A DNA stretch of 55,590 nucleotides from Paulinella micropora (lineage: Eukaryota > Cercozoa > Imbricatea > Euglyphida), in contig BJOX01000242.1 of NCBI GenBank assembly GCA_009731375.1, forward strand, positions 1 to 55,590, in the 5' to 3' direction. This document shows, piece after piece, positions 42,116-51,490 of the stretch (position 1 is the stretch's first letter; each line of letters starts with the position of its first letter). The position numbers and the translations under genes were made by a program. The notes below the pieces were generated by a model. The model saw only the letters and a program-made list of their open reading frames with translations, was not told where the DNA came from and ran no database searches.

Positions 42116-42396
42116 CCATTGATGGTGTCAGGCAGCATGTCCACTACCGTCTCATCTAGTGCCATTTCGGCCTCGGCGGCCGCGTGGGCGGCTGCCTCGG
42201 CTGCTGCCGCCTCTGCTTCCTCTTGTTGGATGAGCGTCTTAACTTGCTCGCGCATCACCTTGCAATCACAGACCTTTTCACAGAGCGCGATCTGCAGCTG
42301 TAACTTCTCTCGTTCTACGGCCAGGATCCGGCGGCGGGCTAGGCAGGCGGCCAGCTCGTTCTCGTTCTCAGCTGGTGCTTGTCGCAAAGCGTCCAT
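42112..42396 (-). CDS. Small coiled-coil protein, Ala/Glu-rich
   Basis: 94 residues from MDALRQAPAENENELAACLA. A heptad-rich helix (LARRRILAVEREKLQLQIAL) contains a CEKVCDC Cys cluster and leads into an Ala/Glu-rich helix. It converges on the reductase gene, overlapping its last codons by 4 bases, a compact arrangement typical of viral genomes. The upstream AT-rich spacer (42400-42420) could hold its promoter. Function unknown. Confidence 0.5.
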   Translation of the reverse strand: MDALRQAPAENENELAACLARRRILAVEREKLQLQIALCEKVCDCKVMREQVKTLIQQEEAEAAAAEAAAHAAAEAEMALDETVVDMLPDTING

Positions 42397-42435
42397 TTCT
42401 TTTTAATTAAAAAATACAGACTCGAAAGAAAAAAA

Positions 42436-43557
42436 TCAGCCCGGAATCTCGGTAATAGATACAAAACCTCTTTCATAGATGGCTGATCCAATGTTTGCAA
42501 TGTAATTTACGGCAGTTGCTGTACCTCCGTAAACCTCGATCCAGATGTACTCGTTCGCGGCCACTTCTACTATGCCAGATAGATTCACTGTCGCATACTG
42601 CCCGTTGAAAGCACTACCGTTACTGAAAGCAGTAGAGTGCAGCCAGCGCACCGTCGCGATGGCCACGTTGCTGGCCGGCCTGCTAGCGCTCTTCTCGACC
42701 CAGGCCTCGGCGTTCATGGGACTGCTCGTGGCAGTGTTTTTGAATTTGACGCAGGCAGCAACGAGCCATTTCCTGGTCATGCCCGACGTGTTCTGGAACG
42801 TGGTGTAGCTGGTAGAAGCGTTGCCCGAGTTGCTAGTCAAGCGAGTGATATTGCCGAAAGAAGGCGCGATTCTCACCGTGTTGTNNNNNNNNNNACGCGA
42901 CTCTCACCGTGTTGTCGTAAGTCATAATCCTGCCATTAGCATTCGCAAAAGTCAGCACTGTTTCGCACATCCAGTGGCCGCGGTCCCAGGTGCCCAGCTC
43001 GAACTCGCCGAGGTCGTTGATTGGAGCACACGGTCCATGCCGGCTGAGGGCAGCGCGGTCGGCAGCGTCAGCGTGTTTTTGCCGCTCATGATCAAATCCA
43101 CGCCCGTGAGGCCCGTGGCAGTGATCGACACGCCCTCGGACTCAATGACGGGCGCAAAGGTCCCCACGCTGGCCGCGACGCTCGAATGTACCGCAGTGAC
43201 GATAAACCGGTGGTAGTAATAGAACGCGGTCGAAGCGGGCGCGCTCGAGTTCAGGGTCTGCAACGTCGTGGTAAAAGAGAAGTTACCGGACCAGACCAGT
43301 GTCCAGGTACTGCCATTGTCCGATCCCGCCAACGAGAAGCTTCTAGTTGAAGCACTAAGAGTGGAAGTATTAGTCAACGCGAAGCTCGTGATTCTGTACA
43401 GGCGCCGCTTGTGTTCGAGCGTAAAGTACTCGCCGTACACGTTGCTGCCGCCTACGTTGGTAACGGCGTTGTTGGTCGTGTTAATACTCCCGTCCGAGTT
43501 GTCACTTCCACCACAGTCGTGACTTCTGGCTCGGTGGCGCTGCACCTGGACTTCCAT
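42436..43557 (-). pseudogene. Virion fibre C-terminal region with globular tip
   Basis: The minus-strand pieces read SDGSINTTNNAVTNVGGSNV, FSLAGSDNGSTWTLVWSGNF and LTLPTALPSAGMDRVLQ, and then, after a frame change near 42990, a tip domain (TFANANGRIMTYDN, APSFGNITRLTSNSG, KFKNTATSSPMNAEAWVEKS, SGIVEVAANEYIWIEVYGG). The tip is beta-rich like C1q/TNF-type heads of giant-virus and phage fibres. A false 10-N gap (42885-42894), flanked by near-identical 20-mers, interrupts it. The upstream parts at 43502-47715 have the same strand and repeat vocabulary, so all may be one fibre or two tandem ones. Confidence 0.65.
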
Positions 43558-44600
43558 GATGGCCTATATGCCTACCACAGACCCTAACTGGGCGGTCAGC
43601 CACTCTTCCGCAGTTGTAAGCCAAGAGAGGTATAGAGTTTTCGATGGTATCGCTGCCAATGGTTGGACTAGCCTCAGCAACTCTCTGGGTCACCATCTGC
43701 CCTGCAGAAGTCAGGCTCAGAACGGCGGTCTGGGCCGGCATGGAGGCTGGCAGCAACGAGCTGGCCGCAAGCTGACCAGCCGAGTCCAGCGTGACCAAAG
43801 ACGTCGAGCCGGGCAGGCTAGCAGGCACTCTGACAGAAGAGGCGGCTAGCTGCCCTCCGCTGGACAAGGAGACGAAGGACGTGTTGGACGGCAGCGCGCT
43901 AGGCAGACTCAGCGCAACCGTCCCGGTGCTCGCGATCGTGGATGTGCCGATCGTCAGAGGCGACGTGTGTGCGTGCGACTCCAGGTTCGAGCCGATCACG
44001 ATATAGCCATCAGCGTCGATCGCGAATGCCTGTTTCCCTGTCCAAAACCTAGGCTTGATCTCCGCGATGCGTATATAACCATTTCCACCCGCGTTGACAT
44101 AGAGCGATTCTGTGACAAAGCGGTAGACTTTGTAGTAGCCCTGGCTGGTGAGGGTGAAGGTTCTGTAAATCTCGTTGGTTAGCCAAGTATGCATGTCGCT
44201 GCCGGAACGATACAACTCTGTCCAAGTAGTAGGAGCAGCAGACGCTTCGTTAGAGCCGAACACTGCTATCCGCCGGGGCCAGGTACAGTACTGGTAGGTA
44301 GGATCACCAATCGGATCCCGGCGAGGGTACCAGTCAAAGTCCTTCAGTCGCATGCTAGTCCCGTCCACGAGGCGCAGCTGGAACCATTCTCCTTGTACCC
44401 CATTAGTCGACTGCACCGTGTAGCCGGCACCCGTGACGAGTGACGCAGTGTAGACTCCGCTGCTGTTGTAAAATATCTTGCTTATCCAGCCGGTTTCTGC
44501 CGGATTACTAACATTATTATCAAACATTCTCCACGGCTGCCAAATATCGCCTCAACCGGTTTCATAACTCGAGGCTGTCAATGACACGTGGCGCTGTTAG
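43502..44600 (-). pseudogene. Virion fibre middle region, discoidin-like plus repeats
   Basis: It begins in the segment GDIWQPWRMFDNNVSNPAET, with a TGA just before GDIW. There follows an F5/8 type C (discoidin)-like domain: GEWFQLRLVDGTSMRLKDFD, WPRRIAVFGSNEASAAPTTW, then YYKVYRFVTESLYVN. Next come repeats of about 20 residues of the form LPASLPGSTSLVTLDSAGQL. The end frays in other frames. Discoidin-like domains bind sugars or lipids, so a receptor-binding virion fibre is likely. GC-rich coding with no introns. Confidence 0.65.
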
Positions 44601-44636
44601 ACGAGGCGTTGCTCCAGACAGGGAACGAGTACGGCG

Positions 44637-46493
44637 TTAACGAGGTCGCGGCGCCGTGCCCGAGTTGCCGCTGCTGTCCAGCGTGACCAATGACGTCAGT
44701 CCGGCGGAGGGCAGAGACACTGGCAGCTTCAGCGCAGACACATTTAGCAAGTCTACGTAGGCCTTGTTGGCAGCGTCAGTGCTGACGAGTGGTGCCGCTA
44801 TGTTCTTGATCGCGGGGCACGATGTGTAGTCAAAGCCAAAGTGGTTGATTCCGCACCAGCTAGAACTTCCTCCTGCCTTGATAGAAGCAACCACGATGGC
44901 CACGTACCGGGCGGCCCTAGCGTTGTCGGTCGGCGCGAGAGTGATGGAACTGCCATCGACAAAGGTGTACGAGCCAGTGTGCCACAGCGTCCAGGTAGTG
45001 CAGTCCAACGACGTGCCCACTTGCCATGTCTTTGGTGATTTATCCAGACCGCTGGACTGGGCTTGCAGGTAGTACTGTTGCAGGACGACACCAGTGTGAA
45101 AATCTAGCTGGAGCCACTCTCCTGGGTACGCTACATCCGAAAACGTTTTGCTGGAACCGGAGCTGTAGGCGCCGCTCGCGGCATTGTAGGTACTAGTGTT
45201 GCTCTGCCAGGAAAAGTTTGAGCCCGTATTGAAGCCGTCGTACGCATTGCCGTTCCCGGAAGTGGGCGCACTCGCGACCAGGCCGTTCCAGCTGTTACTC
45301 GTCATGCTGTCGGGCTTCTTCACGTACGAAGTGGCTACAATGCTCAGACCATGAGAGATAGCCTGGTCCCCGTACAGCAGCGCGCCGTCGGAGCCCAGCG
45401 ACACCAAGCTAGTACTGCTTGGTAGAGCGGTTGGCAGCTTGAGTGCAGAAGTACCAGACGCTGGAGCGGAAAGGGTGCTGGTGCCTCCAGCCCCGCTGAG
45501 TGACAGCGAGCTAGCAGCCCCTGTCGCTAGCTGGCCGCTGGAGTCGAGTGTCACTAGCGAAGTGCTGCCTGGCAGGGCTGTCGGCAGCTTGAGTGCAGAG
45601 GAGCCAGAGGCTGGAGCGGAAAGGCTGCTGGTGCCGCCCGCCCCGCTGAGTGACAGCGAGCTAGCAGCCCCTGTCGCGAGCTGGCCACCGGAATCGAGTG
45701 TCAACAGCGACATGCCGCCAGGCAGTGACGCCGGTACCTTGAGCGCAGACGCACCTACCTGGCCCGCGCTCGTCAAGGAAACGAGTGACGTGCTGGCGGG
45801 CAGCGAAAGCATGAGTGTAAATTTAGAGGCGGTGAGTTCGCCGGTCGTGCTGTTCCATTGTGTTGCCTTCTCGGCGGTGGCAGAATCTGCGCCCGACCTC
45901 AGCGGCTTGATGTGAGTAGCATCAGTGTTAGCGGATGATAATAAATCAACAGTGGCGTTTAGCAAGATCGAGCGGGATGTCGCTGCCTTTGCTAGGTAGC
46001 ATATTGCGACTGATTCCTGGGCGGCAGCATCCGTGATAGCAGTACTGCCGATCCCAACCGACCGTGTGCCGAGCGTACTGGCATAGGGACCGACAGAGAC
46101 TGATGAATTGCCTTGTGTGCTCTCCGCGGAGTAGGCACCGATCGCGACGGCGAGATCTGCCTGGCCAGAGTATCCCGCCCTGTAGCCAACGGCAGTTCCA
46201 AACTGACCCTGTCCACTCGCGCCTGCTTCACGACCTACTGCGACTGTGAGTGTCTGCTGCCCCTCGCCCGCTAAAGTCCCGATTGCTACACTGTCTCCTC
46301 CCTTGAAGCCGGTGGCGCCTACAGCAAACTGGCCCGCGCTGTCAAGCGTGACGAACTGCTTGGTGCCTGCGCTGGGCAGGGCCGCCGGCAGCTTAAGCGC
46401 GACGGAGCCGGTGGTAGGCGCGGAAAGCGTGCTGTCGCCACCCACCCCCGTCAGCTTGAGCGTCGATGAGTTTACTAGATTCGCCAGCGACAC
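44637..46493 (-). CDS. Virion fibre segment with VAIG head repeats, 618 residues
   Basis: Longest open piece of the fibre locus, from MSLANLVNSSTLKLTGVGGD. Residues 60-190 repeat the motif VAIGxxAG/xxVGxxA, as in trimeric adhesin heads (GDSVAIGTLAGEGQQTLTVA, SVSVGPYASTLGTRSVGIGS). SILLNATVDLLSSANTDATH then resembles a phrase common in giant-virus collagen-like and fibre proteins. Residues 230-360 are LPASLPGxxSLxTLDSxGQL repeats, followed by a discoidin-like domain (YPGEWLQLDFHTGVVLQQYY, ARYVAIVVASIKAGG). The M at 46493 may be internal, because similar sequence lies upstream in other frames. The C-terminal end is frameshifted into GNSGTAPRPR. Confidence 0.7.
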   Translation of the reverse strand: MSLANLVNSSTLKLTGVGGDSTLSAPTTGSVALKLPAALPSAGTKQFVTLDSAGQFAVGATGFKGGDSVAIGTLAGEGQQTLTVAVGREAGASGQGQFGTAVGYRAGYSGQADLAVAIGAYSAESTQGNSSVSVGPYASTLGTRSVGIGSTAITDAAAQESVAICYLAKAATSRSILLNATVDLLSSANTDATHIKPLRSGADSATAEKATQWNSTTGELTASKFTLMLSLPASTSLVSLTSAGQVGASALKVPASLPGGMSLLTLDSGGQLATGAASSLSLSGAGGTSSLSAPASGSSALKLPTALPGSTSLVTLDSSGQLATGAASSLSLSGAGGTSTLSAPASGTSALKLPTALPSSTSLVSLGSDGALLYGDQAISHGLSIVATSYVKKPDSMTSNSWNGLVASAPTSGNGNAYDGFNTGSNFSWQSNTSTYNAASGAYSSGSSKTFSDVAYPGEWLQLDFHTGVVLQQYYLQAQSSGLDKSPKTWQVGTSLDCTTWTLWHTGSYTFVDGSSITLAPTDNARAARYVAIVVASIKAGGSSSWCGINHFGFDYTSCPAIKNIAAPLVSTDAANKAYVDLLNVSALKLPVSLPSAGLTSLVTLDSSGNSGTAPRPR

Positions 46494-46589
46494 TTGGTGC
46501 AGGTTATTGTAGTTCGTCGTGTGTGAGTTGAAGACCGTAGTAGTAGGTGCTCCGACTTGGGCGGCCGTGACTTGGTGAGGGTTGGTGTA

Positions 46590-47715
46590 CTAGGTTGTCA
46601 AATGGCTGCTTAGGCCTGTCACGCCGTCTGGATCGACCGTCACCAGCTGCGCGGTCGAGGCGGGCAAAGGGTCCGGCAGCCTCGCGAGAGTGTCTGGGAT
46701 CGTTGTGACAGTAAAGTCAGTGTCCATGAGCATGATTGCGCCATTGCCGCTAGGAGCCAAAGACTGCTGCTTGAGCGTCCTGTCCTTGACTGCAAAGATC
46801 GAGCCGTCTGGATCCATGGTCACGATACAGTCGTCTTGGGTAGGCATGATTGACGGGAACTTCACCGCTCCTGCCACCTGCTGGTCGATGTACGCCTTGG
46901 GCGCCAGCTGCGAGGCCTTGGTAGGATAGCTGGTGTTCTCGATGCAGCCGGCATTGTACAGCTGGTAGTCGAAGGCCAGGCTCCGCATGTACCAAACTCC
47001 CGCCCCGTTGTTTTTAGTGCAGATTACGCGCAAGTACCTGGCGTACTCGGCTGCGGTCGCTGGCGTGAACGTGCGCAGGCTGTCGCCTACAAAGGTCTGG
47101 GCCGTCGGGCTGTCCCAAGTGAACCACCTGCTACCGTCCGCGCTATAAGCAATTCTCCAGTCCCTGGGCGCAGTGATGGCGCCAGCGGACGTGACGTGGT
47201 AAGCAGTGACTTTGGCGTGCTTGCCCAGATCGAGCTAGAGCCACGCGCCTACCGCCGTGAGATTATCAACTACAGTCTCGATCATGCCAGTGTAGTTGTT
47301 GCCGCTGTAGCTGTCGGGAGCGGTTGTGCCCCACAAGGTCGAGAAGTCGCTGTCAAAGGCGAGGAAGGCTTGGGCGGAATTGCTAGAGGCCGAGGCCACA
47401 AAGGTGCTAAAGTTGTTAGAGGTCATCCCGGCCTACTGGTTAACTTTGGCTTCGGTGTCCAGTGTCTAGGTAAGCAGGTCTGCTAGATCGACCAGATGCG
47501 GGTTCCCAGACGTCGTCAGTCTGTGAGCGGTGTTGAGGGCTGCCGCCTCGTTCGCGGCCACGCCGCCTGTTGCCCATCTCACGCCCCCGTCACCGTCAGA
47601 AACGAGAACGTCGCCGCTCTCTCCGTCCACCGGCAGCACAAAGTCGTCGGTCGCACCATCCAAAGTTTAACGACGGCGTTTGTACGACCTGGCCACTTCC
47701 ATTCCAGTTTGCTAA
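46590..47715 (-). pseudogene. Virion fibre N-terminal region with broken discoidin domain
   Basis: Pieces in order: DGATDDFVLPVDGESGDVLV and SDGDGGVRWA (a fibre shaft start), NNFSTFVASASSNSAQAFLA, then a TAG at 47234 in AWL-stop-LDLGKHAKV where the domain needs one residue (CAG to TAG is simplest), then AEYARYLRVICTKNNGAGVW and QSLAPSGNGAIMLMDTD. Further stops follow TDLADLLT and near 46590. No convincing ATG opens the locus; the start lies near 47715. The discoidin part closely resembles the one in the PLV fibre at 25150-25640 despite very different GC content. Confidence 0.65.
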
Positions 47716-48122
47716 TTTAACATTTCAAGAGAATAAGTTTTTTTAATAATACTTATTTTTACATCCTCGTCTATAAAATTGTCAACGAAGCGCATGCGTT
47801 CTTCCCAAGTGTCTCCGCCGGGGATGTCTCGCGCGGGGTTGATACAGGCGCCGTCACCATAAGTTCTGCACACAAGCGATGCCAAGTCTCGAGGGTCGCC
47901 TCTTTTCCCTGTCCCCGACCAAAAAGCTGCCCTTCGAAAAAGCAAGCGCCTCAGGTAGGACAGACTGCCAACATTGTTAGTCAGGTAGGACAGACTGCCA
48001 ACATTGCGTGTAATAAGCTCGCAGCCTAAATACTCCTTTTTCCTTTTGTGCGATTAGTTTCTGTTTCTTCTTATTGTTTGTTTTCTCGCCACAAAGAGGA
48101 CAAGCGTCTGGCACTGGCATGT
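47712..48122 (-). pseudogene. Cys-rich unknown gene with 30-bp tandem duplication
   Basis: It starts MPVPDACPLCGEKTNNKKKQ. After a one-base shift near 48045 the frame YLGCELITRNVGSLSYL continues through a 30-bp duplication (47951-48010), which adds TNNVGSLSYL in frame, and on to RRAAFWSGTGKRGDPRDLAS, YGDGACINPARDIPGGD and YSLEMLN. A CxxC pair opens the protein. No family recognised. The gene ends where the fibre locus begins. Confidence 0.45.
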
Positions 48123-48890
48123 TGTACTCTTTATAAACAAAGAAGAAAAAAAAAAGTCTTTTAATTAGTCAAAACATTTCGTCTCCTCATCCACTAGCTA
48201 GAAGAACCGGGTGATACGCATGTTGAGCTTTCGCTCTGCTTTGTCCCATATTTCGGCCATATCACTCTTTCCTGCTACAGTTTTTCTGCGGCTGGTGGCC
48301 CCACAGGGCAAACCCCCCACCCCCCACCCACCCCTTTAATTTTTTTTATTACGGGCTGAGAACCTGATCCGGCCCGGGACCCTCCATGCAGGCAGGTACG
48401 TGGTACCTCCCTCCTTTTTTTACTTTTTATTATATAACTAGTTTTTAGAAAAGAGAGTCTCAAGAAAGGGGGCAGGAAGGAAAAGGGAGGAGGGGGGAGG
48501 GGGGGGGGGGGGGTTTTTTTGNNNNNNNNNNCGACATGGAGCCCAGAGATTTTTTAAAGGGGCCTGAGACTGCACTTCTTGAATTTTGCCAACGGCTAGG
48601 TACATAATGTACCTCCCCCCGGTTTGGGTGGGAGGGTTTACCCCCTGCTCAGGTTCTCGGTGTGTACATTTTCGTCCAGCCGGGCCAAAATGGCATTTGA
48701 GTACAGTCAGGACACTATATTTTCCCCCCCTGTCCTTTCTGGCAGTGTTTTTCATTTGATTTTCGCTAAATTTTTTATGAGACAGATATGACAAATAAGA
48801 CATACTTTTTTAATAAAGTACCCCCCCAAAAAAAACTGAATTTTTTTCCCGGACTCCCCCCTGAGACAGACGTTGAAAAATAGTGTCATA
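48123..48890. other. Non-coding GC/AT mosaic with palindromes and a 10-N gap
   Basis: No gene is supported. The stretch holds G and T runs, ten Ns at 48522-48531, and two palindromes, AGGTACGTGGTACCT (48394-48408) and AGGTACATAATGTACCT (48598-48614), each followed by CCCTCC or CCCCCC. A third relative lies at 52751. Confidence 0.55.
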
Positions 48891-48896
48891 TTTGTC

Positions 48897-50272
48897 TTAC
48901 GCGAGACTACCACCGTGCCCTTGCAGGAAAGGCCCGTTGAAGATGCGACATGCCCCGAGGTTTTGCTGTGTGAGTGCCATGGCGTAGTGGCTGGCAGCGT
49001 TCAAAAGCAGGCCGTGGTCCAGGTCCACTGCTATGGTGTGTGCCCAGCTGCTGACTAGAAAGAGCCCGCGAATGCCGCTGCCCTTACGAGTGAGATCGTA
49101 CCAGCTCATCTTCTGGAGGGGGCGCAGAGAGTAGAGAGAGCCCGTGTCCGAGCACCGGAAGCCGCCCCCTATAAACTCCAAGAGCTGTTGGACCTCGCAG
49201 TAGCCTCCCAGCTTCTTGTGCAGGAGGTCAAGGTACTTGCCGGACGGACGGCAGCCAGCGGCGACCAGCGCGTTAAAAAAGGCGTCCTGGACGCAGTAAT
49301 AGCGGCCGCTGGAACGAGCTACCAGGCGGTACAGATCGCCACGCGGGAAGGGATCCTGACCGTCGTCCGCGCCGCTGCCCAGTGGCCAGTAAATATCCGG
49401 TTTCTGACCATTCTTCTTGCGATCTCCTGCCTTGTTGAGGCACGAGTAGACCATACGACTCCTCTCCTCGTGATCCCGCTCCCTGCCTGGCTGGCAAACT
49501 CGTTCAGGAAGACTTTGATTGGGATGAGCTCTTGTACAGGCCTTTTCCCCAGAGGGTTTGCCTTGTCGGGAAAAGCGATGATGAACGAGTCTGTCTCCAA
49601 GTTGGCAGCTATGTCTTCCTTGCCAGGAGTGGGAGGATGGGGCCGATTTTCCCAATCGTATGCTATCCACAGAAAGCTCTCCTTGCCAGGCAGCGGTGCT
49701 TCCTGGCGAATGCACTCACTAGCCTCCTTAGCCTCCCGCTTCAAATCCTCTCCCGACACGCGGTACAGGCGAACCCATTCATCCCACTCCGGCCCTTTCC
49801 TTGGTACGCTGACATGACTAGTATCACACCCAAGCTCTTGCGTGTGATTATGCTCGATAATCAGGCGCAAGCAGGCCATCCGCTCCTGTTCCGACATCTT
49901 CTTTGCTTTCTTTTTCGCCCTCTTCTTCTCTTTTTTCTTCCGCTTCTTGTCTGATGCGATCGAGGGTTGTGCCTTTTTCTGGCTGCGGACGCGGTCCAGA
50001 GGGCTATTCTTCTCTCTGTGCATGCGACCGGGAGCTGGTGGAGGCACGGCACTACTGCTTTTCCAACCAGAGCCCGCATTGGGCGCGGCCCTAGCTGTTG
50101 AGCGAGTGACAATCTTTGCAGGGCCACCCGCATTGGGCGCGGCAGCCTTGCTCAGACTGGTCGTGACACCGACAACACCCCTGGTGCGCGCACTTCGACG
50201 AATCATCCGAAGGCCTGGCGAGATTAGAAACCACAAGGGTTTAGGGTTTGTGCAATCGTCGTCTTTTTTCAA
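48897..50272 (-). pseudogene. Possible papain-like cysteine peptidase, one frameshift
   Basis: It starts MKKDDDCTNPKPLWFLISPG. A basic region follows (KKRKKKEKKRAKKKAKKMSE), then a domain with WIAYDWENRPHPPTPGKEDI and VFLNEFASQAG. After a one-base change near 49480 the other frame continues with MVYSCLNKAGDRKKNG. Its C-terminal part has SSGRYYCVQDAFFNALVAAG (Cys at a helix start) and, 90 residues later, SSWAHTIAVDLDHGLLLNAA (His, then Asp). That Cys-His-Asp order is how papain-fold peptidases look, but I cannot match a named family. About 460 residues if joined. Upstream, GTGCCACC/GGTGGCAC forms a hairpin at 50334-50367. Confidence 0.4.
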
Positions 50273-50891
50273 AAAAAAATTAATGGCTGGTATTTATCCA
50301 AAAAACAAGGAGACCCACACTTGTGGGTGGGTCAGGTGCCACCGCCTACCACAAAAACACAGGTGGCACTAGTGACCACAAAAACAGTGAAACAAAGAAA
50401 GTTGTGGTTGTGGATATACAAATGCCATTTTTCCTGCACGGACCAGGACAAAAAGGCAATAGATTATCCCACCCCTGCAAAAATGGCATCATGTTTTATC
50501 AGGCCTATCGACATTTCTTCTGCTCGTATGTAAATACATACATACATACATACATATGCATGTGATTCACTTCATCTCAAAACATACATACATACATACA
50601 TACGTATACATACATACATACATACGTCATGCATACATACATACATACATACGGACATACATACATATATACATACATACAGACATACATACATACATAC
50701 ATACATACAGACAGACAGACAGACAGACATGTACGTATGATATACAGACATATACATATATATGTACGGACAGACAGACAAAATAGTAATGTCATTTATG
50801 TTTGGTTCAGCTCATAATACAATAGTTAAATCAGAAAAGAACTAGCCTGACAGCTAGCGACAGACAGACAACCAGACAGACGATCTGTATG
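50273..50891. repeat. Spacer with (TACA)n and CAGA repeats
   Basis: 50273-50530 is unique and non-coding as far as I can see. 50531-50790 is TACA/CATA repeat with a CAGA run, followed by further CAGA repeats to 50882, directly before the terminal repeat of the third element. Confidence 0.85.
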
Positions 50892-51490
50892 AGTAGTATA
50901 ATATCGTTTTTTTAAGGTCATTTTTCGTGCCTTAAAATGACACTTTTAAGAACGAATTCGTCTTTCTATTGATAGTTTAAACTTTTAATACTAAGCCTCA
51001 AAACAGCAAAATAACAAAATCAAAAATTTCAATCAATACAAGAAAGCAAAATGAAGAAATTCGTTTTCCTCTACTTCAAAAAATAAAATAAGGATTAGCG
51101 AACAACTTCTCTATTCCTTTTAAAGAATAGCGAAAAATAAAACTATAAAATGGAGGACTATATAAGACCTAATTCTAAACAACTATACAAGCAAATCAAC
51201 AAAGATAAAATAAATAAGAAAGCAAAAGAAAAAATAAAATGTGAATGTGGAGCAGAAGTATCAAGAGCGAATTTATCCAGACATTAAAAAAACACATCAA
51301 AATAAATAAATTTCACTACTATAGGTATTACTATAGGACACTTACAAAATTTGCTGATTTGTTGATTTTTTGATTTTTCATTTTGTCGCACCGCACAGAA
51401 AATCGTGTTTTTTGTGTTCTTGTGTTGAGGAAAAAGTAGTCCCCGCAAAATCATCATAAATCCAGTATGACCTTAGCCTTCTTTTCTCTG
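50892..51490 (+). repeat. Terminal repeat of a third Polinton-like element
   Basis: Nearly identical to 11639-12236 and in the same orientation. Because integrase follows it, this is the integrase-side end, whereas 11639 is the polymerase-side end; both face left. One element cannot supply both in this arrangement without an inversion. It contains a copy of the MEDYIRPNSK gene. Confidence 0.85.
51149..51289 (+). CDS. Small Zn-finger-like protein within the terminal repeat
   Basis: About 46 residues: MEDYIRPNSKQLYKQINKDK, then KIKCECGAEVSRANLSRH, ending at TAA. Compared with 11897 the second Cys of the finger is kept. One extra A (51286-51292) shifts the frame right after RH, removing the expected second His. 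Function unknown. Confidence 0.45.

Noticed and set aside
45439-45915. Plus-strand open frame of 158 codons within the fibre locus
   Set aside because: It is the complement of the repetitive minus-strand SLVTLDSGGQL repeats; GC-rich coding DNA leaves the opposite strand open.
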